Shown: positions 34,814 to 43,814 of the stretch, piece after piece | Position numbering within the stretch: position 1 is the first letter of the stretch | Layout: each line of letters begins with the position of its first letter | Source of the DNA: Marinomonas algicola | Lineage (GTDB): Bacteria; Pseudomonadota; Gammaproteobacteria; Pseudomonadales; Marinomonadaceae | NCBI RefSeq assembly: GCF_014805825.1 | Contig: NZ_CP061941.1 | Span: forward strand, 1,922,001-1,986,000 | Length of the DNA: 64,000 nucleotides | Reading direction: 5' to 3' | The notes under the pieces: generated by a model | What the model was told of the DNA's origin: nothing | What the model saw: the letters and a program-made list of their open reading frames with translations, nothing else | Database searches by the model: none | Position numbers and translations under genes: made by a program

Positions 34814-35320
34814 ATGAAAGACTCTCGTACTACTATTCCAAACAAATCGGACACTTGGGAAGATGAATTCGCTCATCAACAGGATGTTGAGGTTACTTCA
34901 CCTTTTGTGCGATACAAGTGCCCTAAGTGTCAGAATAGTTTGGTTAAAAGGTCGGGGAAAAGTGGTGTTTTTTGGGGGTGTGCTGGGTTTCCAAGTTGCG
35001 ATTATTCTGCAAATGATGTTGCTGGGAAGCCAGTTCGCTCAATTCGATATTTATGTCCTTTATGCAACTCATTATTAAAAAAAATACAAAAAAACGCCAT
35101 TGTTTTCTGGGGGTGCTCAAATTATCCGGATTGCTCTTTGACTTTAGAAGACAATGAAGGGAGACCAAAAGAAAGTAAAAAGTATCCTTGCCGTGTTTGT
35201 GGGCATTTTCTTGTTAGAAAGAGAGGAAAGAATGGCCATTTTTGGGGCTGTGTTGACTACCCTAATTGCCGTCATACCTTGAATGATGAGGATGGGCTTC
35301 CTGTTTTAAGGAAAATTTAA
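34814..35320 (+). CDS. Triple topoisomerase-type C4 zinc-finger protein
   Basis: The 168-residue protein consists almost entirely of three topoisomerase I C-terminal-type zinc ribbons. They show the patterns CPKC...FWGCAGFPSC, CPLC...FWGCSNYPDC and CRVC...FWGCVDYPNC, each Cys4. There is no catalytic topoisomerase domain. Stand-alone proteins of this kind (YrdD-like) are thought to bind single-stranded DNA. Spacing between fingers is about 45 residues. A ribosome site (ACGGAG) precedes ATG 34814. It follows the repeat protein by 24 bp, and a terminator follows. Confidence 0.88.
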   Translation: MKDSRTTIPNKSDTWEDEFAHQQDVEVTSPFVRYKCPKCQNSLVKRSGKSGVFWGCAGFPSCDYSANDVAGKPVRSIRYLCPLCNSLLKKIQKNAIVFWGCSNYPDCSLTLEDNEGRPKESKKYPCRVCGHFLVRKRGKNGHFWGCVDYPNCRHTLNDEDGLPVLRKI

Positions 35321-35346
35321 TTTACTCTGTCTACCATTTATCATCG

Positions 35347-35376
35347 CGGCGTTATTTATAATGCCGTAATTTTTTC
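35347..35376 (+). terminator. Terminator after the zinc-finger gene
   Basis: CGGCGTTAT (35347-35355) pairs with ATAATGCCG (35358-35366), one G-U, followed by TAATTTTTTC. It lies 26 bp after the stop and probably ends the hemH-HAD-repeat-zinc-finger transcript. Confidence 0.7.
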
Positions 35377-35492
35377 AACTTTCTTATATAAAGCAAAAGT
35401 TTATACGATAAACTAGGCTTTTTACTTTATGACCTTCTTTTTACCACTAATGACCGTTAAAATGGTGTAAATACAATTGTTTAGGTAGCTAT

Positions 35493-35873
35493 ATGGTTTT
35501 TTCAGAGTTTGATCATGTCATCTTACTGGCTCATGGAAGTACAGACCCTTTATGGAAAGTACCTTTTGAAATGATCTATGAAAGCATTGTTTCTGAGTCA
35601 GGCAGAGAAAAGTGTAGTTTAGCTTATATGGAATTATCGGAACCATCTTTAGAATCTACTATAGAAAAAATGGATGAATCTGTGAAAAGAGTAGCTGTTT
35701 TACCCTTGTTTTTCTCAGTTGGTCGTCACCTTCGTCATGATGTTCCAAGCATGATTAAAGCAATGCAAAAAGAAAACCTTACTATTGAGCTTTTGCCTCC
35801 GATTGGTGACGATGCGCGTATACGACAGGCTATGGTCGAGATTGTAAAAGGTCATTTAGGTGAAACGAGGTGA
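35493..35873 (+). CDS. Small CbiX-type sirohydrochlorin chelatase-like protein
   Basis: The 126-residue protein is a single chelatase domain like archaeal CbiX(S) and SirB. Metal-binding His residues are visible in ILLAHGSTDP and SVGRHLRHDVPSM. Such enzymes insert Co or Fe into sirohydrochlorin or a related tetrapyrrole. Only half the length of two-domain CbiX, so it should act as a dimer. No cobalamin or siroheme genes are near; hemH is 1.9 kb upstream. A hairpin encloses its stop codon. Confidence 0.85.
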   Translation: MVFSEFDHVILLAHGSTDPLWKVPFEMIYESIVSESGREKCSLAYMELSEPSLESTIEKMDESVKRVAVLPLFFSVGRHLRHDVPSMIKAMQKENLTIELLPPIGDDARIRQAMVEIVKGHLGETR

Positions 35874-35902
35874 TCCATACTGTAACTTTAGGGTCACCTT
35901 TA
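35868..35902 (+). terminator. Hairpin spanning the cbiX-like stop codon
   Basis: AGGTGATCC (35868-35876) pairs with GGGTCACCT (35891-35899) over 9 bp with one G-U, then TTTAAGG. It contains the TGA of the chelatase gene and ends directly before the mksF ribosome site. It may be a weak terminator or attenuator. Confidence 0.45.
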
Positions 35903-35915
35903 AGGAAGCGAATTA

Positions 35916-37310
35916 ATGCTGTTTAAGTATCTCCCTGATGAGATTTTTCAGGCCTTAGCTGGTTCGAACCGACAACTTATTGAGACGGTTTTAATTGATT
36001 TAGCTGATGTGTTTTATGATCATGCTGAAGACCCAATTAAAGATAAATCAACAATCGTTGAGTCAATAGAAGACAGCTTGCATAAAATGGATATGCTGAG
36101 TTGGCAAGAAGATCACAAGGATGCGTTTGATTCCCCTAAAACAATTCATGAGTATGCCCTAAGAATTTATCATAGATTGGTTAATACGGGGTGGTTAGTA
36201 GAAGAACAAGAGCTTTATTACATTAGTGTGCTCATGTCGCCACAAATCTCAATGCTATTAAAAGCGCTGGTGGAAATTAGCCGTCATGGTAAACGTAATT
36301 ATGGCGCAACTGTATTGAGTATTTTAAGTAATTTAGAGTCCGTTGCGACTGCACCTCAAGAGAGAGGGGTGACATTAAATCAGTCCGCTGAGGCGTGTCG
36401 TGACTTTTCCGCCCACTTAAATCAGATACTGCTGGGTATTCGTAGTTTGCAAAGAGAGTTGTTTGCCAGTAAAGACCCTAAGGCCATCGTGTCAGGCTTT
36501 TTTGATTTATTTGTCGATGGTATCCTCATTGCGGACTACAAAACGCTTAAAACAATTAATAATCCCTTTCGCTTCCGTCGAAAAATCCTAGAATTAACGC
36601 AATCTTTTTTGTCTGACTCTGAAATATTTAAACGTATTTGCCAATGTTATGCTGATCAGCAGGTGATTTCTTTTACCGCGGCGCAGGTGCTTGTTGAGAA
36701 TGACTGTTTAACGATCATTCAAACTTTTAGCAATATTGAGCAACGATTAGAAAGAATTGACGAATATCGTTATCGCTTGGAAAAGAGGGCGGCCGACACA
36801 GCGCGTTATATGGACAGTTCGCGCCCTGGGATGGCGAATAAAATTGCTGGAATTATTACCGATGCGGCGTCTAAGTCACAGTTACCTGTTCTAAAAAGTG
36901 TTATCGGGTGTCGTATTGTTGGAATGGAATCGGCGGCATCGCCTACAAAAAGAAGAGAGCCTCCGTTGCCTCGCATCATTACGCCAGCGACTGTTTCTCA
37001 GAATGCCATTGCCGTTCGAGATTCAAATCGCCGTTTTCATGAAGCAAGACAAGTTACTGTGGCCAAATTACAAAGCTATGCTCAAAGGCAGCTTGGTGAT
37101 ACAGAAAATAAGCATATTCTCGACTTCACGATTGAAAGTGTAGAGGATTTTGTGTGTTTTGATCATCTGAGATATGTCGGTTCTCTAGGGGTTAACGCAA
37201 AACAGATTGAAGATGAGTTTGACGTTATTTTTACTGATAAATATGTTGATGTTCATGAATTTATAGAATGTCGTGAGTTTGTGGTTCGTCGCAGGAGTAA
37301 AGCATGCTAA
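35916..37310 (+). CDS. mksF: Condensin kleisin subunit MksF (JetA-like)
   Basis: The 464-residue protein is the first gene of a MukF/MksF-MksE-MksB set. The N-terminus (FKYLPDEIFQALAGSNRQLI) and the middle part (FRFRRKILELTQSFLSDSEI; RLERIDEYRYRLEKRAADTA) match kleisin subunits of MksBEF/Wadjet JetA families, mostly helical with winged-helix ends. The C-terminus (FIECREFVVRRRSKAC) should contact the SMC head. A good ribosome site (AAGGAAGCG) precedes ATG 35916. It overlaps mksE by 7 bp, implying coupled translation. Role: chromosome organisation or plasmid exclusion as part of the complex. Confidence 0.85.
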   Translation: MLFKYLPDEIFQALAGSNRQLIETVLIDLADVFYDHAEDPIKDKSTIVESIEDSLHKMDMLSWQEDHKDAFDSPKTIHEYALRIYHRLVNTGWLVEEQELYYISVLMSPQISMLLKALVEISRHGKRNYGATVLSILSNLESVATAPQERGVTLNQSAEACRDFSAHLNQILLGIRSLQRELFASKDPKAIVSGFFDLFVDGILIADYKTLKTINNPFRFRRKILELTQSFLSDSEIFKRICQCYADQQVISFTAAQVLVENDCLTIIQTFSNIEQRLERIDEYRYRLEKRAADTARYMDSSRPGMANKIAGIITDAASKSQLPVLKSVIGCRIVGMESAASPTKRREPPLPRIITPATVSQNAIAVRDSNRRFHEARQVTVAKLQSYAQRQLGDTENKHILDFTIESVEDFVCFDHLRYVGSLGVNAKQIEDEFDVIFTDKYVDVHEFIECREFVVRRRSKAC

Positions 37311-37951
37311 AAGAACTTAAAAAGGTTTCCGAAGAGTCGGGAAAAGATGTAAAAGACTTTCAACACACGGCTAACTTTCTTTTAGCGAATCAATTTGCAA
37401 GTGCTTATAAACATGGTCAGCGAAAACATTATCTACTGGTCGAATCGTATCAGGATTATTTTAGTAATGTATTTGAAGCTTTAGGTATGAAGCTTTATGT
37501 TAATGAGAATGAGCGTTTAAGTGGTGTTTTACCCATAGAAAGAGAAGCATTTCTTCGTTTAAAAACAGATGAGACCTTGTTTTTATTAGTGTTAAGGCAA
37601 CTGTACGAGGAAAAAATCGAAAATTTTGAAGTAGATAACGGTTTTGTGTCGACACATACTAATGCTGTTTTAGAGCGTTTTGTACAGCTTGTTAAACGTG
37701 ATGTGCCAAATGAAACGCGCTTCAAAGATATTCTCAGTTTATTGAGTCGCCAAGGTGTCATTATACGTGGTAAGCCATTTGATGAAGATCCAAAAAATAT
37801 CATGGTTAGCATTACGCCAGTTGTTCGTTTGATTGTTACTGAAGCGTATTTACGTCAACTTGAGTCCTTTACTGTATCGGATGACGATATGGATGAAGAA
37901 GATGAGTTATCAAATGAACAAGATTCTGACTCATCAATCGCCAGCGAGTAA
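37304..37951 (+). CDS. mksE: Condensin subunit MksE (JetB-like)
   Basis: The 215-residue protein has the DUF4194/MksE pattern: FLLANQFASAYKHGQRKHYLL, DETLFLLVLRQLYEE and a winged-helix segment LSRQGVIIRGKPFDEDPKNI followed by SITPVVRLIV. The acidic C-terminus (SDDDMDEEDELSNEQDSDSS) is disordered. It starts within the last codons of mksF and is followed 12 bp later by mksB. It dimerises and binds the kleisin, regulating the SMC ATPase. Confidence 0.87.
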   Translation: MLKELKKVSEESGKDVKDFQHTANFLLANQFASAYKHGQRKHYLLVESYQDYFSNVFEALGMKLYVNENERLSGVLPIEREAFLRLKTDETLFLLVLRQLYEEKIENFEVDNGFVSTHTNAVLERFVQLVKRDVPNETRFKDILSLLSRQGVIIRGKPFDEDPKNIMVSITPVVRLIVTEAYLRQLESFTVSDDDMDEEDELSNEQDSDSSIASE

Positions 37952-37963
37952 TTAGGTAGCTAC

Positions 37964-40900
37964 ATGAAAAGATTAAATAGAATTGTTTTGGTTAACTGGT
38001 ACTTGCTGGGTGCTGAAGAGATTAACATCCGCGGTAATACGGCCATTATTGGGCCTACAGGGTCTGGCAAGTCTTCTTTATTGGATGCGATTCAAACGGT
38101 GTTGACGGGAGCCAGTAAGAGGCACCTTAATTACAACGCCAGTGCGAATGATGGTAAAGCGAGCGGTCGAAGCATCAGATCCTATATTTTAGGCATGATT
38201 GACGCTGGACAGGCCAATACTAAATCATTTGGCCCACAGCCTCGTCCAGATGCGGTAAGTTATTTGGGGTTGGTGTTTGAAGATTCTAATACCGGTAATG
38301 AAAGTACCGTTGGTCTTTGTTTGTCTGCGTCACTTGCCTCACCAGAAGAAGATATTTTAGGGCGCTTTGTGTTGCCAAATTACGGTGTTGGTAAAAAAGA
38401 TTTTATTGATGCTTTGGAAGGACGCAGTTTTAAAGCGAAGCCTTGGCTGGAGGTACGTGAAGCACTGAAGAAAAGTTGTATTGATCCTTACATTAAATCA
38501 GGCAGTGCTTCTGCGACACAATTTATTAATCGATATCTGGAAGAGTTAAGTCCTAATAGCGACAGATTGATAACATTAGACAGTTTTCTTAAAAACTTTA
38601 AAAATGCACTAAAATTTGTTCCGATCGCCTCTCCAACTCGCTTTGTACAGGACTTTGTCTTAGCCGAGGCGCCATTGCAGGTTGGCGCTTATCAAAAATC
38701 TTTGCTTGAATACCGTCAGCTTGAATCGAAAACACAAGAAGTCTCGAAACGTATTGATGATTTAAATTTAATCGTTTTAGACTGTGAAAAAAAGCGCCAA
38801 CAAGAACAAAACGTTATTAATTATCAGTGGATAGCAACAGAAGCAAGATTTGATGAGTTGGGGGCTAAGCAGGACGAAATTCAAGATCAATTCGAAATGC
38901 AGCAAGAGCGTGAGGATGAGATTCAGCAAGAGCTACAAACTCAAAATGATCTTTCTAAGCAATTGCAAAGCCAGTTGTTACGTTTAGAACAACAGTTTGA
39001 AAACTCAGATGTTGGTTTTAAATTACAGCAATTAGAACAAAGTAAAAAACTGCTTACACGACAAATTCAACAAGAAAGTAAAGCGCTACAACAGACCAAA
39101 CAATTGATGGATTTATTAGCTACTTTGCCTTCGTATGAGGATCTTCTGTCAACTAACCTGAAAAAGCTAGCATATGAATGCCTACCATTTGGTAGTGTAT
39201 TGCAAAGCGAGAGTGCTGTTGATTCCGATTTAATGGCATTTGAAACAACCCTTCTTAAACTAAATGCGGTTTTAGATGAGGAGAAAGGCTCGCTTTTCCA
39301 AAAGCGAACAGAGATAAATCGTACGATTCTTAACTTGAAGGATGAATGCAAGCAGCTCGAGTCCGATGTTTCTTCTCTGAAAGGGGGAAGCAGCCCGCTG
39401 TCGCAAAATACCAAACGTTTAATTGCCTTACTTAAACAGTCCGGCATTAATGCCACTCCTTTGAGTCATTTGGCTGAGGTTACGGATCTAAAGTGGCAAG
39501 ATGCCATTGAAGGGTATCTTGGGCAGCAACGGGAAGCATTAATTGTTGATCCTGATGATGCAGAACATGCGATTAAAATTTTCCGAACGCATCGTAAGCA
39601 ATTGATGGGATGTCGAGTAATCGATACCAGTCAGACGCGCTTATGGCTTACTAGGGGGGATCGAAATTCTGTTTTACAGTACATTCACTGCAGTGACGAT
39701 CATGCTCAAGCTTATTTAAATAGACGTCTTGGCAGTATTAAGCCAGTCGATACTGAAAGACAATTATTGCGTGAAGAAAGCGCAATGACCTCAGATGGAA
39801 TGTTAAAGCTTGCGGGTACTATTTCTACTATTCGTTCTGTCCCTCACATGATGGTCGGCATTAATACGGATGGCATGCGACAGCAGAGGGAAGGACAGTT
39901 AGGCAAGCTTACCCAAGAATTAATGCAACATTTAAAAAATGATCAAAGGTTAGAGCAAGCGGATCAACTGTTGGGCCGTTTACTGGCAAATAATCAGTTT
40001 GAAGAAGGCAGCCTTTCAAATGCACAAGCTATTTTGGTTAACGCGGCGGAAGAAATGGCGCAAATCGAGTTAGAAGTGGCGTCATTGCAACAACGAGATG
40101 ATACGGCTTTACAAGAGAAAATTGATTCATTAAAGGAACGATTAGAAAAAGTAGAGCTGGAACAGAAAAAACTTGATAGAGAACGACTGCTTATTTCTGA
40201 ACAATACGGTAGTTTAAATACACAAAAAAGCCAACTAGGCAGTGCGTTAAGTGCGTTAGATGAAGAGAGAACACGTCTTACGAGCCATCCATTTTATAAT
40301 GCTGAGTATTCTAGTGAACGATATTCTCTTCTAGAATCAAGCATGGTGAATGGTGCTGCAATTTATAAAGAGGCTATGAGTCGATCGGAAAAGTCCAATG
40401 AAAAAGCGCGGGGCTTTGACCAAAAAGTGCGTAAAGAAGTGGCTGACTATTATGCTCGTTTTCATCAGGCCGATTTAGATGATGACATTCAGTTAGATTA
40501 TTTAGAGTCTAAATTTGAGGAGTTTGAACAATACATCACTCATCAAATTACGGTTTTATCTGAAACTGAGTTGGCAAAATACGCAAAAAGAGCGGAGCTT
40601 GCACGTAGAGAAGCAGAAGAAACTTTCCGAAGCGATTATGTTTCTAAATTAAAAGACTCATTGGATCAAGTGGCTCATATCATTAAAGAGTTAAATGGAA
40701 GCCTTAAGAGGCGACCTTTTAACCAAGAAGTGTATCAATTCCGTTATTACCCAAACGGTGATATGAAGGACATATTAAACTTGGTTGAAGAGTTTAGTAA
40801 ACAGGATCAGGCGAATGTTGGGGGCTTATTTGATCCAGCGTTAACGCAAGAAGGTGGCCATATTATGGCTATCTCAGCAATCCAAGAATTGATTACTAAT

Positions 40901-41407
40901 GAAGATAAGCAACAAGATCTGGCTGACTATCGTAAATTTTATAATTTTGAAGTAGATATTCTGGATGCCGACGGTAACAAAAAGACTACGTTAAGTCAGC
41001 GTATTCAAACAGGTTCGGGTGGAGAGCATCAAATACCATTCTATCTTGCTATTGCCGCCGCTTTGTCAACCACCTATCGATTACAGGAAACGTTAGAAGG
41101 CAAAGTGGAAGGTGGTTTTTCACTTGCTATGTTTGATGAAGCATTTAATAAGATTGATATGGCAAAGACGTCAACTTGTATGGGCTTTATGAAAGACATA
41201 GGTTTGCAGGTTATCGCCGCCGCACCAGACGATAAAAGGGCGGTAATGGCGGCCAACATGGAGACAATTATCAGTGTTTGGCGTGAAGGTGGTGCGGTTT
41301 CAATTGATGTTGCTTATCCGCAACGAAAAGGTAAGAAGCTACTTGCAGGGGAAAGCTCTGATGCCGTGTCTGACGTATTAATGACTGATTCAGGAGAGTC
41401 AATATAA
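37964..41407 (+). CDS. mksB: SMC-like condensin ATPase MksB (JetC-like)
   Basis: This 1147-residue SMC protein has Walker A GPTGSGKSS (residues 30-38), two long coiled-coil arms (about 230-470 and 640-930, with Glu/Gln/Leu heptads such as QQEREDEIQQELQTQNDL), a central hinge around 470-640, the ABC signature SGGEHQIPF near residue 1017 and Walker B LAMFDEAFNKID near 1055. The complex extrudes DNA loops using ATP. Size and architecture match MksB/JetC rather than MukB (about 1480). It is coupled to the next gene, bolA, by a TAATG overlap. Confidence 0.9.
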   Translation: MKRLNRIVLVNWYLLGAEEINIRGNTAIIGPTGSGKSSLLDAIQTVLTGASKRHLNYNASANDGKASGRSIRSYILGMIDAGQANTKSFGPQPRPDAVSYLGLVFEDSNTGNESTVGLCLSASLASPEEDILGRFVLPNYGVGKKDFIDALEGRSFKAKPWLEVREALKKSCIDPYIKSGSASATQFINRYLEELSPNSDRLITLDSFLKNFKNALKFVPIASPTRFVQDFVLAEAPLQVGAYQKSLLEYRQLESKTQEVSKRIDDLNLIVLDCEKKRQQEQNVINYQWIATEARFDELGAKQDEIQDQFEMQQEREDEIQQELQTQNDLSKQLQSQLLRLEQQFENSDVGFKLQQLEQSKKLLTRQIQQESKALQQTKQLMDLLATLPSYEDLLSTNLKKLAYECLPFGSVLQSESAVDSDLMAFETTLLKLNAVLDEEKGSLFQKRTEINRTILNLKDECKQLESDVSSLKGGSSPLSQNTKRLIALLKQSGINATPLSHLAEVTDLKWQDAIEGYLGQQREALIVDPDDAEHAIKIFRTHRKQLMGCRVIDTSQTRLWLTRGDRNSVLQYIHCSDDHAQAYLNRRLGSIKPVDTERQLLREESAMTSDGMLKLAGTISTIRSVPHMMVGINTDGMRQQREGQLGKLTQELMQHLKNDQRLEQADQLLGRLLANNQFEEGSLSNAQAILVNAAEEMAQIELEVASLQQRDDTALQEKIDSLKERLEKVELEQKKLDRERLLISEQYGSLNTQKSQLGSALSALDEERTRLTSHPFYNAEYSSERYSLLESSMVNGAAIYKEAMSRSEKSNEKARGFDQKVRKEVADYYARFHQADLDDDIQLDYLESKFEEFEQYITHQITVLSETELAKYAKRAELARREAEETFRSDYVSKLKDSLDQVAHIIKELNGSLKRRPFNQEVYQFRYYPNGDMKDILNLVEEFSKQDQANVGGLFDPALTQEGGHIMAISAIQELITNEDKQQDLADYRKFYNFEVDILDADGNKKTTLSQRIQTGSGGEHQIPFYLAIAAALSTTYRLQETLEGKVEGGFSLAMFDEAFNKIDMAKTSTCMGFMKDIGLQVIAAAPDDKRAVMAANMETIISVWREGGAVSIDVAYPQRKGKKLLAGESSDAVSDVLMTDSGESI

Positions 41408-41724
41408 TGACTAATAACACCATCAAAAACGAAATTTTAATGACATTAGAGCGGGCTTTTAACTGTGAGGTAATTTCTTTAGAAAATGAAAGTTTTAAGC
41501 ATAATGTTCCGGAAGGGAGTGAATCACACTTTAAACTTCTTTTGGTGAGCGACAGTTTTGAAGGGAAGCGTTTAGTTCAAAGGCATCAATTGGTTTATGG
41601 CGCTTTATCTGATGTAATGCCTAAGTTTCATGCTCTTGCAATGCACTTATATACCCCAGGAGAATGGAGTGATAGTAAAAGTGCTAATGTGCCTGACTCC
41701 CCAAATTGCCATGGAGGCGAATAA
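41407..41724 (+). CDS. bolA: BolA family protein
   Basis: The 105-residue protein shows the BolA fold: ALERAF-like first helix (LERAFNCEVISLENES), ESHFKLLLVSDSFEGKRLVQ and RHQLVYGALSD, then KFHALAMHLYTPGEWS. The conserved His in HALAMH can bind an Fe-S cluster with a monothiol glutaredoxin. BolA acts as a morphology/stress regulator and Fe-S partner. Its ATG overlaps the stop of mksB, an unusual placement that makes it part of the condensin operon. Confidence 0.9.
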   Translation: MTNNTIKNEILMTLERAFNCEVISLENESFKHNVPEGSESHFKLLLVSDSFEGKRLVQRHQLVYGALSDVMPKFHALAMHLYTPGEWSDSKSANVPDSPNCHGGE

Positions 41725-41744
41725 GCTAAGCTTATCGAAATATA

Positions 41745-42047
41745 ATGAGTATATCTGTACTTAATGATAAAGCCGGTTCAAGTGTTACTATAAGTATTAT
41801 AGGTAATTTTGACTTTTCATTGTTTAATGACTTTAAAGAGTCTTATATTAACTCGGTAGGCCAATATACAGTCTATAGAATAGAGTTACACCAAGTAGAA
41901 TACTTAGATAGCGCGGCTTTGGGTATGTTGTTGAGTATGAGAAGCTCATTAGGTAATGGATGTACAATTGAGCTATGTGGCGCTAATGACTTTATTCGTA
42001 ATATCTTGAAAATTTCACGTTTTGATAAACTGTTTGTGATTGTGTAA
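41745..42047 (+). CDS. STAS-domain anti-sigma factor antagonist
   Basis: The 100-residue protein is a single STAS domain. The phosphorylatable Ser lies in VEYLDSAALGMLLSMR, the signature of SpoIIAA/RsbV/HsbA proteins. When unphosphorylated such proteins bind an anti-sigma kinase and free the sigma or other target. A receiver-PP2C phosphatase follows 9 bp downstream, the expected activator. No anti-sigma kinase is in this window. Confidence 0.88.
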   Translation: MSISVLNDKAGSSVTISIIGNFDFSLFNDFKESYINSVGQYTVYRIELHQVEYLDSAALGMLLSMRSSLGNGCTIELCGANDFIRNILKISRFDKLFVIV

Positions 42048-42056
42048 AAGGCGTGT

Positions 42057-43202
42057 ATGAAGCTCTTGATAATTGATAGTCAGCCAATCTACCAAGAAAT
42101 TGTAAGTTGGTGTGCTGAAACAAAAGGCATGAAAACTTATATCGCTTCAGACTGTGATTCGGCTTGGTCTGCTTTTAATGAGTTTGAGCCAAATATTGTT
42201 GTTACGGACAGTATTGTTAATGGCGGTTCAGCATTTGATCTGGTTGAAAAAATAAAAAACAAATCAGGGGGACGTTTTTGTCCTGTGATTTTTTTGAGTT
42301 CTAAAATAGACGATTCAACCATGAATCATTGTTTTCGGTCTGGTGGAGATGACTTCATTCCAAAGCCATTCAATGAAGTGCTTTTCAATACAAGATTAAG
42401 TACGCATGTGAAGCACGTTTTAGTGGTTCAGGAGCTCTATAAAAAAAACCAAGACTTAACGTTTTATCATAAAAAAACGGAGTTGGAACATGAAATGGCC
42501 AAACAGGTATTGAATCATGCCCAACGTCATAATGATAAAGATGATAAGACACTTCAAGTCACCAGACTGTCAGCTACCTCTTTCAATGGTGATATTGCTT
42601 TGGTGAAAAAAAGGTCTGATGGGCATAGGTTAATTTTTGTTGGGGATTTTACCGGACATGGGCTCGCGGCTTCAATAGGTGCTCTACCGGTCACTCAGGT
42701 GTTTTTTGATGCGGTTGAAAAGCAATTATCAATTGAAACAATGGCCAGTGAAATAAACCGAGTGCTGTACGGAGTTTTACCGGTTCATATGTTTTGTGCT
42801 GCTTTTTTGATGGCGATTTCTCCAGATGGTAAAATCCGCTATTGGGGCGGTGGGATGCCTGATTGTTTTGTAAGTGATGGTAAAACGCTTAAACGCTTTT
42901 CTTCTAATCATTTGCCACTTGGTATTTTATCTGAGGCAGAATTTGAACATGAAGTAAGCGCGTTTAATGTAGACAAAGGTCATATTTTAATGATTACAAC
43001 AGATGGCGCTAGTGAATTAAAAAATCGTGAAAATGTGATGCTCGGCGACAGTAATTTAGAGCGTTTTTTTGTTGAGAGCGTTAACGAATTATCCGTTATG
43101 CAAAAAGTCCATTCCTCCTTAATTGATAAAATAGTTTCGTACAAGGACGGTCAGCCTCAGCACGACGATATTACATTATTGTTGTATCAAAATGAACTTT
43201 AG
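42057..43202 (+). CDS. Response regulator with PP2C-type phosphatase (RsbU/HsbR-like)
   Basis: The 381-residue protein has an N-terminal receiver (phospho-acceptor Asp in NIVVTDSIVNGG, Thr/Ser in IFLSSK, Lys in FIPKPFN), a short coiled linker and a SpoIIE/RsbU-type PP2C phosphatase. Metal-binding Asp residues are visible in FVGDFTGHGLAASIGALP and LMITTDGASEL, and DDITLLLYQ near the end. It lacks the C-terminal kinase domain of Pseudomonas HsbR. It should dephosphorylate the STAS protein at 41745 when its receiver is phosphorylated. The cognate histidine kinase is not adjacent. Confidence 0.9.
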   Translation: MKLLIIDSQPIYQEIVSWCAETKGMKTYIASDCDSAWSAFNEFEPNIVVTDSIVNGGSAFDLVEKIKNKSGGRFCPVIFLSSKIDDSTMNHCFRSGGDDFIPKPFNEVLFNTRLSTHVKHVLVVQELYKKNQDLTFYHKKTELEHEMAKQVLNHAQRHNDKDDKTLQVTRLSATSFNGDIALVKKRSDGHRLIFVGDFTGHGLAASIGALPVTQVFFDAVEKQLSIETMASEINRVLYGVLPVHMFCAAFLMAISPDGKIRYWGGGMPDCFVSDGKTLKRFSSNHLPLGILSEAEFEHEVSAFNVDKGHILMITTDGASELKNRENVMLGDSNLERFFVESVNELSVMQKVHSSLIDKIVSYKDGQPQHDDITLLLYQNEL

Positions 43203-43310
43203 TAACTAACGATAGTCTTAAACAGTGTGCCGCAAAAATGCATCGTTTTAACTGGCTAACTATTCTAAATAGTTGGCTGTCGCGAGTTAATCATTGTTTA
43301 GGATTACAAT

Positions 43311-43775
43311 ATGTTTAAAAAAATAGTTACCTTGAAGAATATTCTTTCCGGCTTTATTATTTTTGTATTTATTCAGTCATTATTTTTCAAGTTTAGTGAT
43401 TCATTTGAAACCCAATATATATTTGGCATTTTGGCTAACTGGTCTGGCTTAGCGTGGTTTGGTGATTACGGTGGTTATCTAATTGGGATTGCTGAATTAA
43501 TTGCTTCGGCTTTGCTACTTACCCGTTACAATCCGTTTGGTGCTCTTATGGCTATTGGCATTATGACTGGTGCCATTTTCTTTCACCTAGCGACGCCTTT
43601 AGGGATTGTTCAACCAGCGTTTAATCATCTCGGTGAAGTTATTGGCAATGATTCAGCAGCACTGTTTATTATGGCGTGTTTTGTATGGATAAGCGCGGTT
43701 ATCTTAACGATAAAAGATGTGACTCTGCCAAATAGTGTCATTCGCTCGATGCTTGTTCGAGATTTAAAACCTTAG
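43311..43775 (+). CDS. DoxX-like integral membrane protein
   Basis: The 154-residue protein has four hydrophobic helices (about 12-28, 54-72, 76-96, 118-138) with SLFFKFSDSFE after the first and GIAELIASALLL in the second, the layout of DoxX/DoxD small membrane proteins. The function of most members is unknown; some are linked to thiol or quinone redox systems. A ribosome site (TTAGGAT) precedes ATG 43311. It is followed by a terminator, so it is monocistronic. Confidence 0.62.
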   Translation: MFKKIVTLKNILSGFIIFVFIQSLFFKFSDSFETQYIFGILANWSGLAWFGDYGGYLIGIAELIASALLLTRYNPFGALMAIGIMTGAIFFHLATPLGIVQPAFNHLGEVIGNDSAALFIMACFVWISAVILTIKDVTLPNSVIRSMLVRDLKP

Positions 43776-43788
43776 TCAAATATGGCCT

Positions 43789-43814
43789 AAAAAGTGATAC
43801 TGGACTCACTTTTT
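43789..43814 (+). terminator. Terminator after the DoxX-like gene
   Basis: AAAAAGTGA (43789-43797) and TCACTTTTT (43806-43814) form a perfect 9-bp stem with an 8-nt loop; the 3' arm supplies the U tract. It lies 14 bp past the stop. Confidence 0.75.

Noticed and set aside
35916..41407. Complete Wadjet anti-plasmid defence system
   Set aside because: The JetA/B/C-like genes are present but no JetD/MksG nuclease is encoded next to them in this window, so a defence label is not supported.
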